From Sipunculus nudus (lineage: Eukaryota; Annelida; Sipuncula; Golfingiida; Sipunculidae): DNA of 64,000 nucleotides. Numbering within the stretch: the stretch's first letter is position 1; each line of letters begins with the position of its first letter. Made by a program: the position numbers and the translations under genes. The stretch is from assembly GCA_026874595.1 (NCBI GenBank), contig CM049309.1, forward strand, positions 50,626,079 through 50,690,078, read 5' to 3'. Positions 13,012 through 23,708 of the stretch are shown piece by piece. Under the pieces are notes generated by a model. That model saw only the letters and a program-made list of their open reading frames with translations, was not told the DNA's origin and made no database searches.

Positions 13012-13192
13012 TTAATTCGTGCGCACGAATAACTAATTCGTGCGCACGAATTACTCGGTGTGAAAAAATAAATTTCCAAGGTGGAATAAAATAATTATTA
13101 ATTCGTGCACACGAATTACTAATCCGTGCGCACGAATTATTAATCCTTGCGCACAAATTACTAATCCGTGCGCACAAATTACTAATTCTACT
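13012..13192. repeat. Palindromic subrepeat cluster, left terminal repeat
   Basis: Six to seven diverged copies of (C)TAATTCGTGCGCACGAATTA, spaced about 20 bp apart and interrupted once by the GGTGTGAAA...CCAAGGTGGAA block. Each copy can form a short perfect or near-perfect hairpin. Confidence 0.85.
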
Positions 13193-13901
13193 ATACATAT
13201 ATTATTACTGGTAGGCGTAATACAATAAAAATATCGAACCATATCGAGCATATCAATTAGATTAAAACAGTCAGTCTTTCCAATTAAAAATAGGTATTGA
13301 TTTAAGTAACTGGCACCTAGTCGTAACCGAGAATGGATAATTTCATGTTGACGATGATTGTCGCAATATAACTGTATATTTCTCGAGAGGCAGAGTTTAA
13401 ATAGTCACGATTATTTTCCTTAAAGGAATCGATTGGAGTAGACTGAATTATAGGAAATTATTCCAAAGTTTGCAGGCTATTGAAAGGAAAAAAAAAAAAG
13501 AAAATTGGAAGGAAAGAAAAGCGACAGTCGTTCCGTGTGAACCGGTATCTTTAGAAAATGCGATTTACGCGGACTGTTTAGGGCTGAGCATGAGACAGAG
13601 TTTGAGTTAATATGTTAGCAGATAATCTGGAGCTAGTCCGTTAATCATTTCATAAAATGTGGATTGTATAGCCAGCTCTCTTCTTATTTTTATACTTGAC
13701 CATTATAGCTCTTTTACCATAGCTTCAGTGCTGGAAGTCGAGAGCGCTCCAGTACATGTTTAACATGCTTTCCGTTGTATACTCTCCAGTTGGTATGACT
13801 GTCTGACAGAACAATTGTTAAATATTAAAACACCACACTCCAGTACTAAACGTATTAATGATTTGTACATACGATCTAAAACTTTCATAGAGAAATGGAA
13901 T

Positions 13902-14333
13902 TTATAATTTTTTCAAAATTTCCAAACGCGTATTGGCTTTCATGTTTATGTTTCCTGTCAGGAAAGAGAATCCCAAATATGACATGAGAAGTTCTGTGAA
14001 GTTAATTTCACCTAGTTTATGTGTAATTTGCAATTTAGCATCATCGTAAAATGGTGATTGAGAACTATAACTGTAGTTACTTTGTGAAGCAAAATAATTG
14101 TTAAAAATTTCAGCCTGATCAGCTTTGTCTATATTATTGTTCCCATTATGCCCCAACGATGATAAGGTAGGTTTTTTTTTTGTTTTTTTTTTGACCAGAG
14201 AAAGCCTTAGAAATTTTCCACCGTGCACGGCAACTGGGTCTGTGAGTTTTATATTTGTATTCTTTAAGTATCGCTTGAAGCCCTTTCTATTTTCAATATA
14301 CAGAGTTCCGAATTTTCCAAGGTAGGAAGTCAC
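13902..14333 (-). pseudogene. LINE reverse-transcriptase polyprotein fragment
   Basis: A 143-residue minus-strand frame. Near its middle it contains KADQAEIFNNYFASQS, the motif that links endonuclease and reverse transcriptase in many non-LTR retrotransposons (typically ...K-A-x-x-(F/L)N-x-(Y/F)F-x-S...). No RT catalytic motifs are present and the frame ends in an unrelated tail, so this is a truncated relic. It sits inside the 12975-14694 element, as an insertion or captured sequence. Confidence 0.55.
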
Positions 14334-14445
14334 GGAACTGTCGGAAGGCGCTGGGCTCCATTTTGACTACCGTGTGTGCCCGCTGAAACTGCCAGCCTGT
14401 GCCTAGACTGAAGCGATGTGTGCTTGCTTCTCATTGGCTAGCAAT

Positions 14446-14665
14446 TCGTGCGCACGAATTAGTAGCTAATGAGCATTGAGCCAGCAACATAAGAGAGCTG
14501 TTCTCATTGGTCACTAATTCGTGCGCCCAAATAATAAATATTTTTTCCACCTTGGAAATATATTTTCACACCTAGTATTTCGTGCGCACGGATTAGTAAT
14601 TCGTGGCCACGAATTAGTTATTCGCGCACGGATTAGTAATTCGTGCGCACGAATTAATAAATATT
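14446..14665. repeat. Palindromic subrepeat cluster, right terminal repeat
   Basis: Inverted counterpart of 13012-13192: five or six copies of TTCGTGCGCACGAA-like palindromes and a TCCACCTTGGAAATATATTTTCACACC block in the opposite orientation to the left cluster. An extra copy at about 14446-14462 lies further inside the element. Confidence 0.85.
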
Positions 14666-14712
14666 TTTCACCATGTCGTCTCACAGGCTCCGTAGCTTAG
14701 TACTTTACATTA

Positions 14713-15012
14713 GGAAAATAAATAAAAGGTATGGTTATCGGGCACCGCCCGCGTAAATTGAACACCCCCCCCCCCCCCCCCGCTTAAAAAAATCTTATTT
14801 TGATTTTCATATTTCAATGAAGATAAAATAATACAATTAAGAATAAAAGTTTTCCATTGTTATGTAGTGCTTTTACCTGTTTTGTTATTATCATGCTTTT
14901 CCCTGAACAAGTGACATTTTTATCAAAACATATCTAAAAAGGTAATAAAGATAACCCGCCCGCACTGATTCAGAAAAAAGTGCCTGAGAACCTTACATTT
15001 TTTTTTTTTGCC
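14713..15012. mobile_element. GGCC-end MITE (PIF/Harbinger-like), copy 1
   Basis: A 300-bp element flanked by TTA on both sides (14710-14712 and 15013-15015). The left end reads GG...AAAAGGTATGGTTATCGGGCACCGCCCGCG; the right end reads CCCGCACTGATT...GTGCCTGAGAACCTTAC...TGCC, its inverted counterpart. It is non-coding and contains a C-run. TWA target duplications and GG(C)C ends fit PIF/Harbinger; the assignment is inferred. Confidence 0.8.
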
Positions 15013-15373
15013 TTAGCTGACCAGATTTAATTAAGCTTTAAATAAGTGAGGTATTGTCTATATTAATTGCGGATTAGACAATAATCTAGCATGAACGGAA
15101 GAAATATGGGCTGTCAGTAATTAATAAAATTCGATGACACTCAAAGCTTCAAACAATGGAAACACCCGGGGAATTAACTGATCGAGAGGGTGACGGGAGA
15201 GGGTGTTAGTCTAGTGAAGTAAATTGATGGAAGTGAGATGAAGCAAGATTTCTGCTTCAAAGAGAACTAAATTTAATTCTGACTGGAGAAACTGTTTGAT
15301 TAGTCAAGTTCACTAGCAGCAGCTGACACTAATTCAAGGACAGTCTCGAAAGGCCAAAGCCGTTACAACTATC

Positions 15374-15435
15374 TGACACGCTGTCAAACTACTGACAATC
15401 TGTCAAACTACTGACACGCTGTCAAACTTCTGGCC
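15374..15435. repeat. Short tandem repeat, ~19-20 bp unit, three copies
   Basis: Three successive copies of CTGACA(C/A)(G/T)CTGTCAAACT(A/T). TGACA and TGTCA arms make each unit partly palindromic. Confidence 0.8.
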
Positions 15436-15608
15436 AAACCTTTACATTGCTCCACGTTAGAAACGCTCTTCCTTTTCTTATCTGAAATCAAAGTCAAGGC
15501 TGTATTCCTCCCTCCTCTCCCTCTGAACACATTTTACCTCTGATTCTGTCGTTTCGCTGGCCTTCAGGTGGGCGAAATATATACTCTGAATTTGTATCAG
15601 AATTTGAA

Positions 15609-15609
<1 letters not shown>

Positions 15610-15686
<77 letters not shown>
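15610..15686. repeat. (TA)n microsatellite
   Basis: About 77 bp of uninterrupted alternating TA. Confidence 0.97.
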
Positions 15687-15690
<4 letters not shown>

Positions 15691-16130
15691 ATTTTTATAT
15701 CAACCTACTTTCTTTTATACATCAATATATAGAAAATGTTCTAGGAAGACGTAGGTACATTTGAAGAATTGACCTAAAGTATAAGTAAGGCCCAATAAAC
15801 TGCACATCATCCAGGGGCCGAATCGGCCACCAGAAGGGTTCCCGGCAAACCGGTGACATAAACAAAATATTGATATCTGTGGACCGATGGTATGAACAAA
15901 ATATTAATCCCAGTTGGTCGATGGTACTAACATTGTGCCCATTGTGCCTGTCTGTCACCTGAGTCCGCCCATGCATACATCCTCCTTTGTAGGATAGCAA
16001 GAAGAGCTTATTTTATTTCAATGTATCTGACACACTGAACAGGAGTTAATGTCTGTAGAAGTTATCAACTTCCAGGAATATCCGTGCCAGACAGTTTTCG
16101 GACTTCTGGGAGCTTTGTTGTTATGTTTAC

Positions 16131-16144
16131 TCACCAGAGGGCAC
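16131..16144 (+). promoter_or_regulatory. CTCF-like motif
   Basis: TCACCAGAGGGCAC resembles the CTCF core (CCASYAGRKGGCR). This is a pattern match only, and binding is unknown. Confidence 0.25.
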
Positions 16145-16229
16145 CGTAGTACTCGTATGAAAATGGCCACCAACAGAAGCCTGGATTAGGTCTTGATCGA
16201 CCTAGCTGTTAATTACAGCCTCCCACATA

Positions 16230-16565
16230 GAGATATTTATTTCTATATCAATATTTGAAGCAACATATTTTTTGCGGGTGGACTTTCTTAGCTCCCCTTG
16301 AGCACAAAAACATGGATGGCAAAAGTTTTCTTCTTTGTGTTTGTGTTTGCACTAGATGTCTAAATTCATAAAAGATACCTGAATTTTGGGTAAATATGTA
16401 AATTGGGTAAAAGTGATTATAAGTTATAGGTGAGAGATTTGCACCTGATAGTTATATTAGACCTTGACCTAATTTCCAAAGTTGTACCCTACATCGTCGA
16501 TTCCTTATTATTTCTCTGTTGCGGACGTCGACGGGAGGAGGGGGGGGGGCTTCTAGGGATCGCTC
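16230..16565. repeat. Dispersed repeat family C, third copy
   Basis: Matches 8690-9000 along most of its length, with the same order of blocks and a closing G-run at 16541-16550. It ends about 80 bp before the kinase-domain exon at 16643. Confidence 0.7.
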
Positions 16566-16642
16566 GGAGATTACGAACATATATATATATATATATGGGT
16601 TTTGTTATAATCGTATACATAAGTGTTTGTGTGAAGACTTAC

Positions 16643-16808
16643 TTTTATAGTACTGGTAGGAGTCCTCCTCTGACAGCCCGTCTATTGCCCGGAGTTGCTG
16701 CAGACCAAAGTCTGTGATTTTTAACACAAAACGACTATCCACCACACAATTGGAACTTTTCAAGTTGCCATGGCTACGGAGCTCACTGCTATGCAAGTAA
16801 GCCATCCC
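16643..16808 (-). CDS. NPR1-like: Receptor guanylate cyclase exon: pseudo-catalytic loop and DFG of the kinase homology domain
   Basis: This 166-bp exon starts in phase 0 after ttctgtag (AG at 16809-16810) and ends in phase 1 at GTAAGT. It encodes [24 protein letters not shown], then [11 protein letters not shown] and an acidic loop ending [17 protein letters not shown] is the receptor-cyclase form of the kinase HRDLKxxN loop: the catalytic Asp is Asn, so phosphotransfer is not expected. The metal-binding DFG is intact, whereas vertebrate GC-A/GC-B have DYG. ATP or Mg binding may therefore be better preserved here, which is an inference. Confidence 0.96.
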
Positions 16809-17516
16809 CTACAGAAACAAGATAAGATAATGCCTGTAGAAGAAACAATGATCAAAATTAACAATAGGGGTGTCAATACAGGGGGTGGGGGTTTATATCC
16901 CCCCACTTTTTAGCTAGGGGGATGGTCAATGTAAACCTTTCCCCTGCTATTAAGATAATAATATTAATAAATATATTGAAAATGAAATAACTACAATGAC
17001 CGACTTTGGTACCATTTCTGAAGTTTTCTCAGCTTTGATTACCCTCCTACGCCTGCGAGTCAAAACCCTTCCCCCCCCCCCCTTGCAGATAGCTGGGCGC
17101 CACTGATCAACCATATTAATATTGATAGCAGTTGTGAGCAGTCTCATGCAATCTTAAACATTCCTGCTATTTACAAGTTATTGATAGTTAATCATGCAAA
17201 CCGGTCGAAAATACAAATCTCTTTAGGCAGCCATGCTGAAAACAACTTTATAAACTGCATGTCACGATGTGACTATATAACACAAATTAGGTTAATTTTT
17301 AGGTAGCAATATTTTAGCTTCTGAACAATTAGTCAAATTAAAACGGGAATGGTATCTCATTTGTCCCATACAGTATGGAAGAATTTAAGGAAAAATTATA
17401 CAGCCGTTCAATACATCAGTTATTAAAAAAAATTTAGACAAGACTTTTGGCACATACTATTACCTTTTTTAATTAAGTGACAACTTTTCTAGGAGACGTA
17501 TTCAATACAATTAGGT

Positions 17517-17552
<36 letters not shown>

Positions 17553-17761
17553 CAAATATCCTAAACTGATATGTTTTTTCACATTTACAGGTTAAAATAA
17601 GGTATTATATCCTTTATACGGAATGCTCTCCTCATTATCTCAATAAATCACCATTATCTGTACCGTTATGTTTACATTATTCATCGCATTACAGTTATTC
17701 CTACTATAAATAGTTACTGTCTAACCGTGTGTGTGATGGCGAAGAATTCAGTTCGACTTAC
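16809..17761. other. Intron within the kinase homology domain, 0.95 kb
   Basis: Holds G-run and C-run stretches (16881-16925 and 17073-17083) that could pair as a small foldback remnant, and a broken (TA)n tract near 17517-17552. No gene is seen. Confidence 0.7.
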
Positions 17762-17833
17762 CCGTACTATATCCTGCATAAGTGAGTATTTAAACATCCA
17801 GTCTAACTTGATTTGTTCATTTTCAAGAACATC
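17762..17833 (-). CDS. NPR1-like: Receptor guanylate cyclase exon: kinase homology domain, ILENE/LDWMF segment
   Basis: This 72-bp exon, 24 codons in phase 0 on both sides, encodes [14 protein letters not shown] and [10 protein letters not shown]. This is the well-known family stretch between kinase subdomains V and VIa. The acceptor is tttgcag (AG at 17834-17835) and the donor GTAAGT begins at 17761. The exon joins the upstream ...KGSLQ and the downstream GMAYLH without any gap relative to vertebrate natriuretic peptide receptors. It was too short to appear as a long reading frame. Confidence 0.95.
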
Positions 17834-18217
17834 CTGCAAACATTAAAAAAAAAAACATAATTTCAGGCATGCATTTGTGATAACTGCAACCTACATTCAA
17901 AGGAAAATATGAAACACTAGGGCGTCAATGCACGTATAAAGAATTTCGACATTTTGCTTAAATGCTTAAAGCACACACAAGAAAACATGGAAAGTATTTT
18001 ATTAATTAATGAAAGGACACACTGTAAACATTTTGCTGATTTTAAATTGACTGTTTAAAACGAAGAAACATATTCCATTTCTTACCAAAAACGACTATTT
18101 ATGGATAGCTGTTAATATCAAATATACCCTTAAGAGCAACTGAGCTAGAGAACAAACGGAAAAAATGAAGTGACTATTGTGTGCTGCTGACATCTGGTGT
18201 TCACAGAAGACACTAAC
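17834..18217. other. Intron within the kinase homology domain, 384 bp
   Basis: The shortest intron of the visible gene. AT-rich, with nothing recognised. Confidence 0.8.
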
Positions 18218-18322
18218 CTGCAGGCTTCCTTTTTGGCAGTACTCTGTCAGTATACATTGATTGGGAGGATCTATGCAGATCCCAATAAATCTCACGATAT
18301 GGTCATTTTGCAGGTCCCTCAT
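18218..18322 (-). CDS. NPR1-like: Receptor guanylate cyclase exon: kinase homology domain hinge
   Basis: This 105-bp exon, 35 codons with phase 0 at both ends, encodes [20 protein letters not shown], then [15 protein letters not shown]. It covers the alphaC-beta4 region, the beta5 strand and the hinge ([10 protein letters not shown]) of the kinase fold. The acceptor tttttcag has AG at 18323-18324 and the donor is CAG|GTTAGT at 18217. The first codon is ATG, but it is an internal Met conserved in the family (K-x-MRD-x-Q), not a start. Confidence 0.96.
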
Positions 18323-18643
18323 CTGAAAAAAATATAATTTATATTCCTAAACTCCTTACTATATGATTATATGATTCAAAAATTGAAATCAGAATTATCT
18401 ACGTCAGTTATAATGTGAAATCAGAAGTAAAACACCTGTGATTACTATCACACACACACAGACACACACCTACACACGTATGATAAAATGTGACATTCAA
18501 CTTTCATATCTGCCAGCTTTGGAAATAATGTTTGTGATGACTTATGTTAATTGAGCCCAGAAAGATCAGTTTTGATTAATTTAAAATCATATTTAAACGT
18601 TATGAACTCTGCTACAGAGTGAACACGAATTTTACAAGATCTG

Positions 18644-18676
<33 letters not shown>

Positions 18677-21600
18677 CTTTTGAGCCATCTAACAAACTCT
18701 GGGCGGCAAAAAATTGAAGAGATCCGTCTGCCAAGAAGTTCTCCCAGTCTCTACCAGAGGTCATGCCGGTATAGTCATACCTTTCAGCCTTTCTGAAGAT
18801 GCCACAAAATTATCTTTATGTACTTTAACCCAGACTGATGTAAGAATAGATAGCCGAGGATACATTCTTCAGTTAAGAAAACCAGTTTTTTGTACCTATA
18901 ACTACACATATTTTGGCGTTTGTTGTTCTCAGAGTAACAGACAATTCATGAATTCATGCTTGAATTCATTCAAGCAACAATGCATGTTTTAACTGTGAAA
19001 AGGTTTTTTTCTATGGAAAATTGGTGAACAATTAGAATATATTCGTAAACGTAAAGTTTCATCCCGTTTTTATATAATGTGACGACTTTATATCTTACCA
19101 TAGATGCAGGCAGCGAAACGATGTTGTCTGCCCTACAGACTTAGGAGAAACTAGGTGTCCGGTATAAAATTTAGTTTAGCTGAGTATGTTCCGATTAAGA
19201 AAACGAACACAACCAATCGGTAACGGTAACGTAGAGAAGGTTCAAAATTGTACATTCAGCGTCGTGCACTTGTACATGGTTCATGCCTACAAACAGCCAA
19301 AGTTTCAGGGACGCCGTGCAGTATCAGTGGCTTTCGGTTACGAAATGGAATATATATATTTCCTTGTCCTGTCAGAGTGACCGTTCTTAACACTATTGCT
19401 ACACCTAGCCAGATAACGAGATGTTTTAAGAAACAGCAAAAATGGCGCCATTTAATATTTGTCAGTTGTATAACTCATGGAAATGCTTCCTACACGAGAT
19501 AATACCGTAATTCTAACGCTCGAATGCATAATTTATGCGGTTTGTGACGGTTTGTTTTCCTCCTGAAAGTAATATTTAACAATTAGCTAAGCATGATGGA
19601 TCTCTGTAGGATATAAAAAGCCGGACAAATTGCAATCTGCTTAATTCAATACACAGGAGTCAAAGTATGATTCACTTGTTGAAGGCATATGCTTGATAGA
19701 GGCAATCATAACACTGCTAGTAGGCAGATCCTCCTTCAAAGGTGTTTTGATAATAGTGTTCCTATGTTTAAAAACGCCATTTTTACAAATAGCGAAAAAG
19801 ACATTGCATGATAAACATTTCTTCAAATAAGATAAACCTAAAAAGGAATATCGGATATCAAAGGAACAGAGGCTTTAGCCTTTGAAACTATAAATATTAT
19901 TTTAATTATTCCACACCAGGCAATGCCTTGAATTAACTTTCCCAAGTACCATTCGCAACAGTGATAATGTGAAAACATAATAATGAATTAAACAAATACC
20001 TTGGAAAGGTCTGGGCATTATTCTGCAATTTGTAGGACAGAAGTTCTGACCAGAAAAAGATGCAATGGAATCAAGTTACGGCAAAGGAGGTCGGTCTCCT
20101 TTTATCCCTATATTATGAACTGAGAAATTACCCATGCCTCTATAGGTTTCAAAAAGTTTTCCTTTGCTGACAGACTGACAGACAGGCATAGCGAGGAGTC
20201 TAATATACATGTTCAAACTCCGCTCCCCAGAGCATATAAATGCAATCAGTGTCAACGAAAACTGAGAGGACTTCAGTTTATCTGAAGCTGACGTTCCCGT
20301 ATCCAATGCTCCAGGTGAGGCGAGGTGCTCTTTTTTATTTGTTACCGGCGATGGGTATAATGTGGCGTGCCGACGAGCATAATTGTCGGTGTATTTGGCG
20401 CCAACATTATGTATCGTCTGCTGAGCTGATGTATAGCGACAAAAAGCTCAAGCTTTTCATGAATTCTTAGCTCTGTGATAACACATGGACAGGTCAACAG
20501 ACTCGGTCATGTGTTATACGTGCTTGTTGAATTAGCTTCATGGCTTGTTGTATTTTATATTTCTTACGTGGGCGCCTGTGACGTGTCACCTCGCCCACTT
20601 GTATATGTCTGGTAACAACCCACGTGCCGCGTTATCACATCATTGGAACTTTATAAACTAAGTAAAAGACAGTGGATGCTGTATTGCAATGAATGATAAA
20701 CAAATTTCTTAAAAACGTTCAGAATCATTTAAAGTTGCTTCGTATTACGCTTGGAGTACCCTTTTGGAAATCCTGCCCTTCAAAACCGCGTGTGGTCCAA
20801 ACATACAGCGTTTCTTTTTAATTCATCGCGTTCATACTTTGAAATACTAAGAGGTGTCTTAATGCCCTTAAATTAATATTACTTCCATATATTCAAATAC
20901 AGTCGTTCAGAATTGTTGGTCACTCGTCACTTTTTGTCCACCCTCATAAAGGATACCCTCCCATTTCTTACCATATTGAGTAACATATCTTTGAATTTAA
21001 TTCAACTTATCCAGTAAAGTATATTTTACTTATTATATATGACTATAGTTTAATCATGGGTCGTATTTTGTTATGGTACAGGACTATGCTACAACAGGGG
21101 TGCCCTTCGTGTGCGGACCTCCCTGCAGAACGATAAAATAATAACATACTTAATAATAATAAATAAATTAAATACTGTGTATTCTCATGGAGAGCAAGAA
21201 AGAAAAAATATTAATAATCTCTCGATTGTTAATCTGGCACTGTTTCAAAAGGTCTTCTGTGAGGAGTAATGGGTTAAAGTCCGTATATACATCACGTTGT
21301 AATCCTTACTTGATAAGAAAGAAAGAATGCATCTGGTCCAATAACGATCTGGATATTAATTTGTGGACCCATGCAGATGATTGGTTAGCTTTGTTTCTAA
21401 CTATATAAACTATATTGTATCATTTACTGATTTATTCCTGTAAAATTCTCCCGTCGGCAACCGTTTATCTGCAATACAAAACAACGCCTACTTGGCATAA
21501 CTTTCCAGAGAACGCACACGTAGGTATATTTCGTACAGCTGGGGTTTATATGTCATCTGCCTGTAAAGAAGTATATTCATCATTATAAATGCTGTAGACG

Positions 21601-22030
21601 CAGGTTTACATAACAGAGTGCCGTTCCATGTAGCATCTCCATCAAGACGGTAAATGAAACTGCTGTTAGGAATGGAAGTGGGTCCAATCATTACTAAATA
21701 TCAACGACTATTTTGACTTGATGTGAAGATCGCGTTTTAGTTCCCCGTGGTATGTTTTACCTGCATTTGCCAGATGAGAAAAAATACCTTTATACGTGAC
21801 TGAAACAGAAACCTGTCTCCAGCTTGCTGCTAGCAGGAGTAAGAGTACGTACCCCTTATATGTCACGAACACTCCGCCATTACGCCACGCACCAACACAG
21901 GTGGCCGTTTGATGGAACTCATCTGAAGCCCTCAGCGTTTATCCCTCACGTATCTCCTCAGCCATGCCAAACGCGCAAGCACAAAACACTCAGAGATGAA
22001 GAAAATAAAGAAAAATGCCGGACCACTTAC
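18323..22030. other. Intron within the kinase homology domain, 3.7 kb
   Basis: Contains short (CA)n at about 18450-18475 and (TA)n at 18645-18676. The other sequence shows no gene or repeat I can support. The frames at 18714-18992, 20076-20470 and 21824-22051 look random. Confidence 0.75.
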
Positions 22031-22108
22031 CCTCTTGAAGTCCATCAATAATGGCTTGGTGATGTTTATGCTCGCCCTGGGAATCTTCTTGATCGCAACG
22101 AGAGTGGA
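22031..22108 (-). CDS. NPR1-like: Receptor guanylate cyclase exon: kinase homology domain, VAIK segment
   Basis: This 78-bp exon, 26 codons with phase 0 at both ends, encodes STLVAIKKIPRAS, then INITKPLLMDFKR. The VAIK Lys of kinase subdomain II is present. In vertebrate GC-A/GC-B the same place reads N-(L/V)-VA-(L/V/I)-K. The acceptor is gttttcag (AG at 22109-22110) and the donor is AGG|GTAAGT at 22030. The segment follows the downstream-oriented TGYYK end of the 27702-27800 exon directly. Confidence 0.93.
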
Positions 22109-22164
22109 CTGAAAACAAACAATATGATACCAGTCACTTAAAAGAGCCTATAGTGATACCTGAT

Positions 22165-22315
22165 GTAAATAAAATAAAGATACTTTCTTGATCCTTTTAT
22201 AAAGATAATAAAAAGTGACGATCCCCCTGTGCACAGACTGCCGTTTTGTTAATATACAGGATTTTATAAAATGTAGGGTCCTGCCAAAATGGCCGCTTAT
22301 CGTAATCCAAAGCAT
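22165..22315. repeat. Dispersed repeat family E, copy 2
   Basis: Same block order as 4105-4285: AATAAAGATA, CTTTTATAAAGATAATAAAAAG, CTGTGCACAGACTG, a TTTATAAAATGTAGG block and CTGCCAAAATGGCCG. Confidence 0.5.
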
Positions 22316-23627
22316 CCATTTGAAAATCAGACGAACCCTTGGGTTTATAAAAGGGTTAATTAATCAACAACGAATGCACGATCCACCAACTCGGGTCACT
22401 CGGATTTTCTGTTTTCACGTGAGCATGTGTGTTTTATTTACTAACAGATTGTAGAAAAACAGCTCATCTAAACGCCACTTGGGCAATGTAAGAACTTTTC
22501 AATAACGGAATTAATTACAATTCATTCAAATTTTCCCAGAGTAAGGACGAAATCACACGAATAATACAAATCAGGTAGGTAAATAGCTGCCTTTAAAAAT
22601 TTCACTTCGTATTCTCTGAAGGGATCGCATGTATACAAAACTTCGATTTCTTATAATTGTAAACTGACGCCAGAGGATCAAACTCTTGTTTGATATGTAT
22701 AATGGATGCACACATCAAAGAAAGTTATTCCATCCAGCAAGAGATGCTGAATTAATCCAAAGAGTGGTTGTCATACAATATCCACAGCTGCGCCTGTACA
22801 TCTCAGAGAGACGCAGAAAACCAAACTGGATAAAAAAGTGAGAGTTGGCATAAACATCTGCGGCTGTACGTCTTACTGCTAACAAAGAGTGATACCAAAA
22901 AAGGGAGATAAAAACTGGGATGGTCCCGACAATAGCGGCCGCAGATGTTCATGAGATAACTTGACACAAGCTTATATTATAATCATTGTTTCAACAGACC
23001 ATATAAGTATACATTTGTTTTTTGTTTTGATATTCTATAATCCAGAATAACGTCGGTATACATAAACATATACTTATATCATATCCAAGGTTGGCGTTTC
23101 CATTATCTATGCCGAAGGTGCAAGTAGTAATTTAAATTTGCCCTTTTAAAATGTGATATTTACCCCAATTTGGATTATGTGAGAAAAGAATTTTAATAAG
23201 AAGAATCAGAACACTGTGTACACAGCAAATACCAACAAAAAGGGTAAACATCGAGACCTCTATAAATCAAAAACAAATATTCGAAACCATCTGCGGTGAT
23301 TGGATCAGATTTCATGTGCTATGCACGCTGTTCACTGGGCCACGCATGTATTTGTCATGGAAAAGAAGTGATACGAATCGAAAAAGCAGAAAGATGCAGG
23401 AAGAAACAAACAGAAGGAGGATAAATGTGGAAGTATTGTGTTTACACAAAATGGTAGTATAGTTAAAAATAAATTGATGAGGAAATATTGTGATTAGCTT
23501 CTTCAGTAATTGTTTGCTTGATATGTACAGAACAATTCTGCATGCAACAGGTATGTTTTAATCAAACTGGTGACAGAATAAACCAACTCATAAAATGAGG
23601 TTATATTGTAACTGTTTGTCCCACCAG

Positions 23628-23708
23628 ATGTCGCGAGAGGGCATAGTGAAGACCAAGCGACAGGGCTCGACCACGCAACTGCTCCGGCGATTAAACAAGG
23701 AACTCAAG
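23628..23708 (+). other. Exon-like open block on the opposite strand
   Basis: An 81-bp GC-rich block in AT-rich surroundings reads as 27 codons on the plus strand (MSREGIVKTKRQGS, then TTQLLRRLNKELK). It is preceded by ccaccag and followed by AAG|GTACAG. Both borders resemble splice sites, but no adjoining exon is recognised. The minus strand is also open in one frame. It could be a fragment of a repeat. Confidence 0.2.

Larger units (their letters stand above)
12975..14694. mobile_element. 1.72-kb element with long palindromic terminal inverted repeats
   Basis: The left end reads TATGGAGCC(C)GGGAG..., the right end reversed reads TACGGAGCCTGTGAG..., and both continue into ATATTTATTAATTCGTGCGC. 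GCTTAG flanks both sides (12969-12974 and 14695-14700), extendable to GCTTAGTA on each side, so a 6-8 bp target duplication is likely. Both ends carry several copies of the palindrome AATTCGTGCGCACGAATT and a shared GGTGTGAAA...TTTCCAAGGTGGA block in opposite orientation. The interior has no transposase and carries a LINE relic. An 8-bp duplication would fit hAT, but the superfamily is not settled. Confidence 0.75.
10480..16642. other. Intron within the kinase homology domain, 6.2 kb
   Basis: From 10480 to about 12960 I see no gene or clear repeat; the open frames at 11239-11574 and 11713-12090 resemble no family. The intron then holds a large terminal-inverted-repeat element (12975-14694), a MITE (14713-15012), a short tandem repeat (15374-15435), a (TA)n tract (15610-15686) and a family C repeat (16230-16565). 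Confidence 0.8.

Noticed and set aside
18645-18676. Short (TA)n tract as a TATA-type promoter
   Set aside because: It is one of many TA microsatellites in the window and lies in the middle of the receptor gene.
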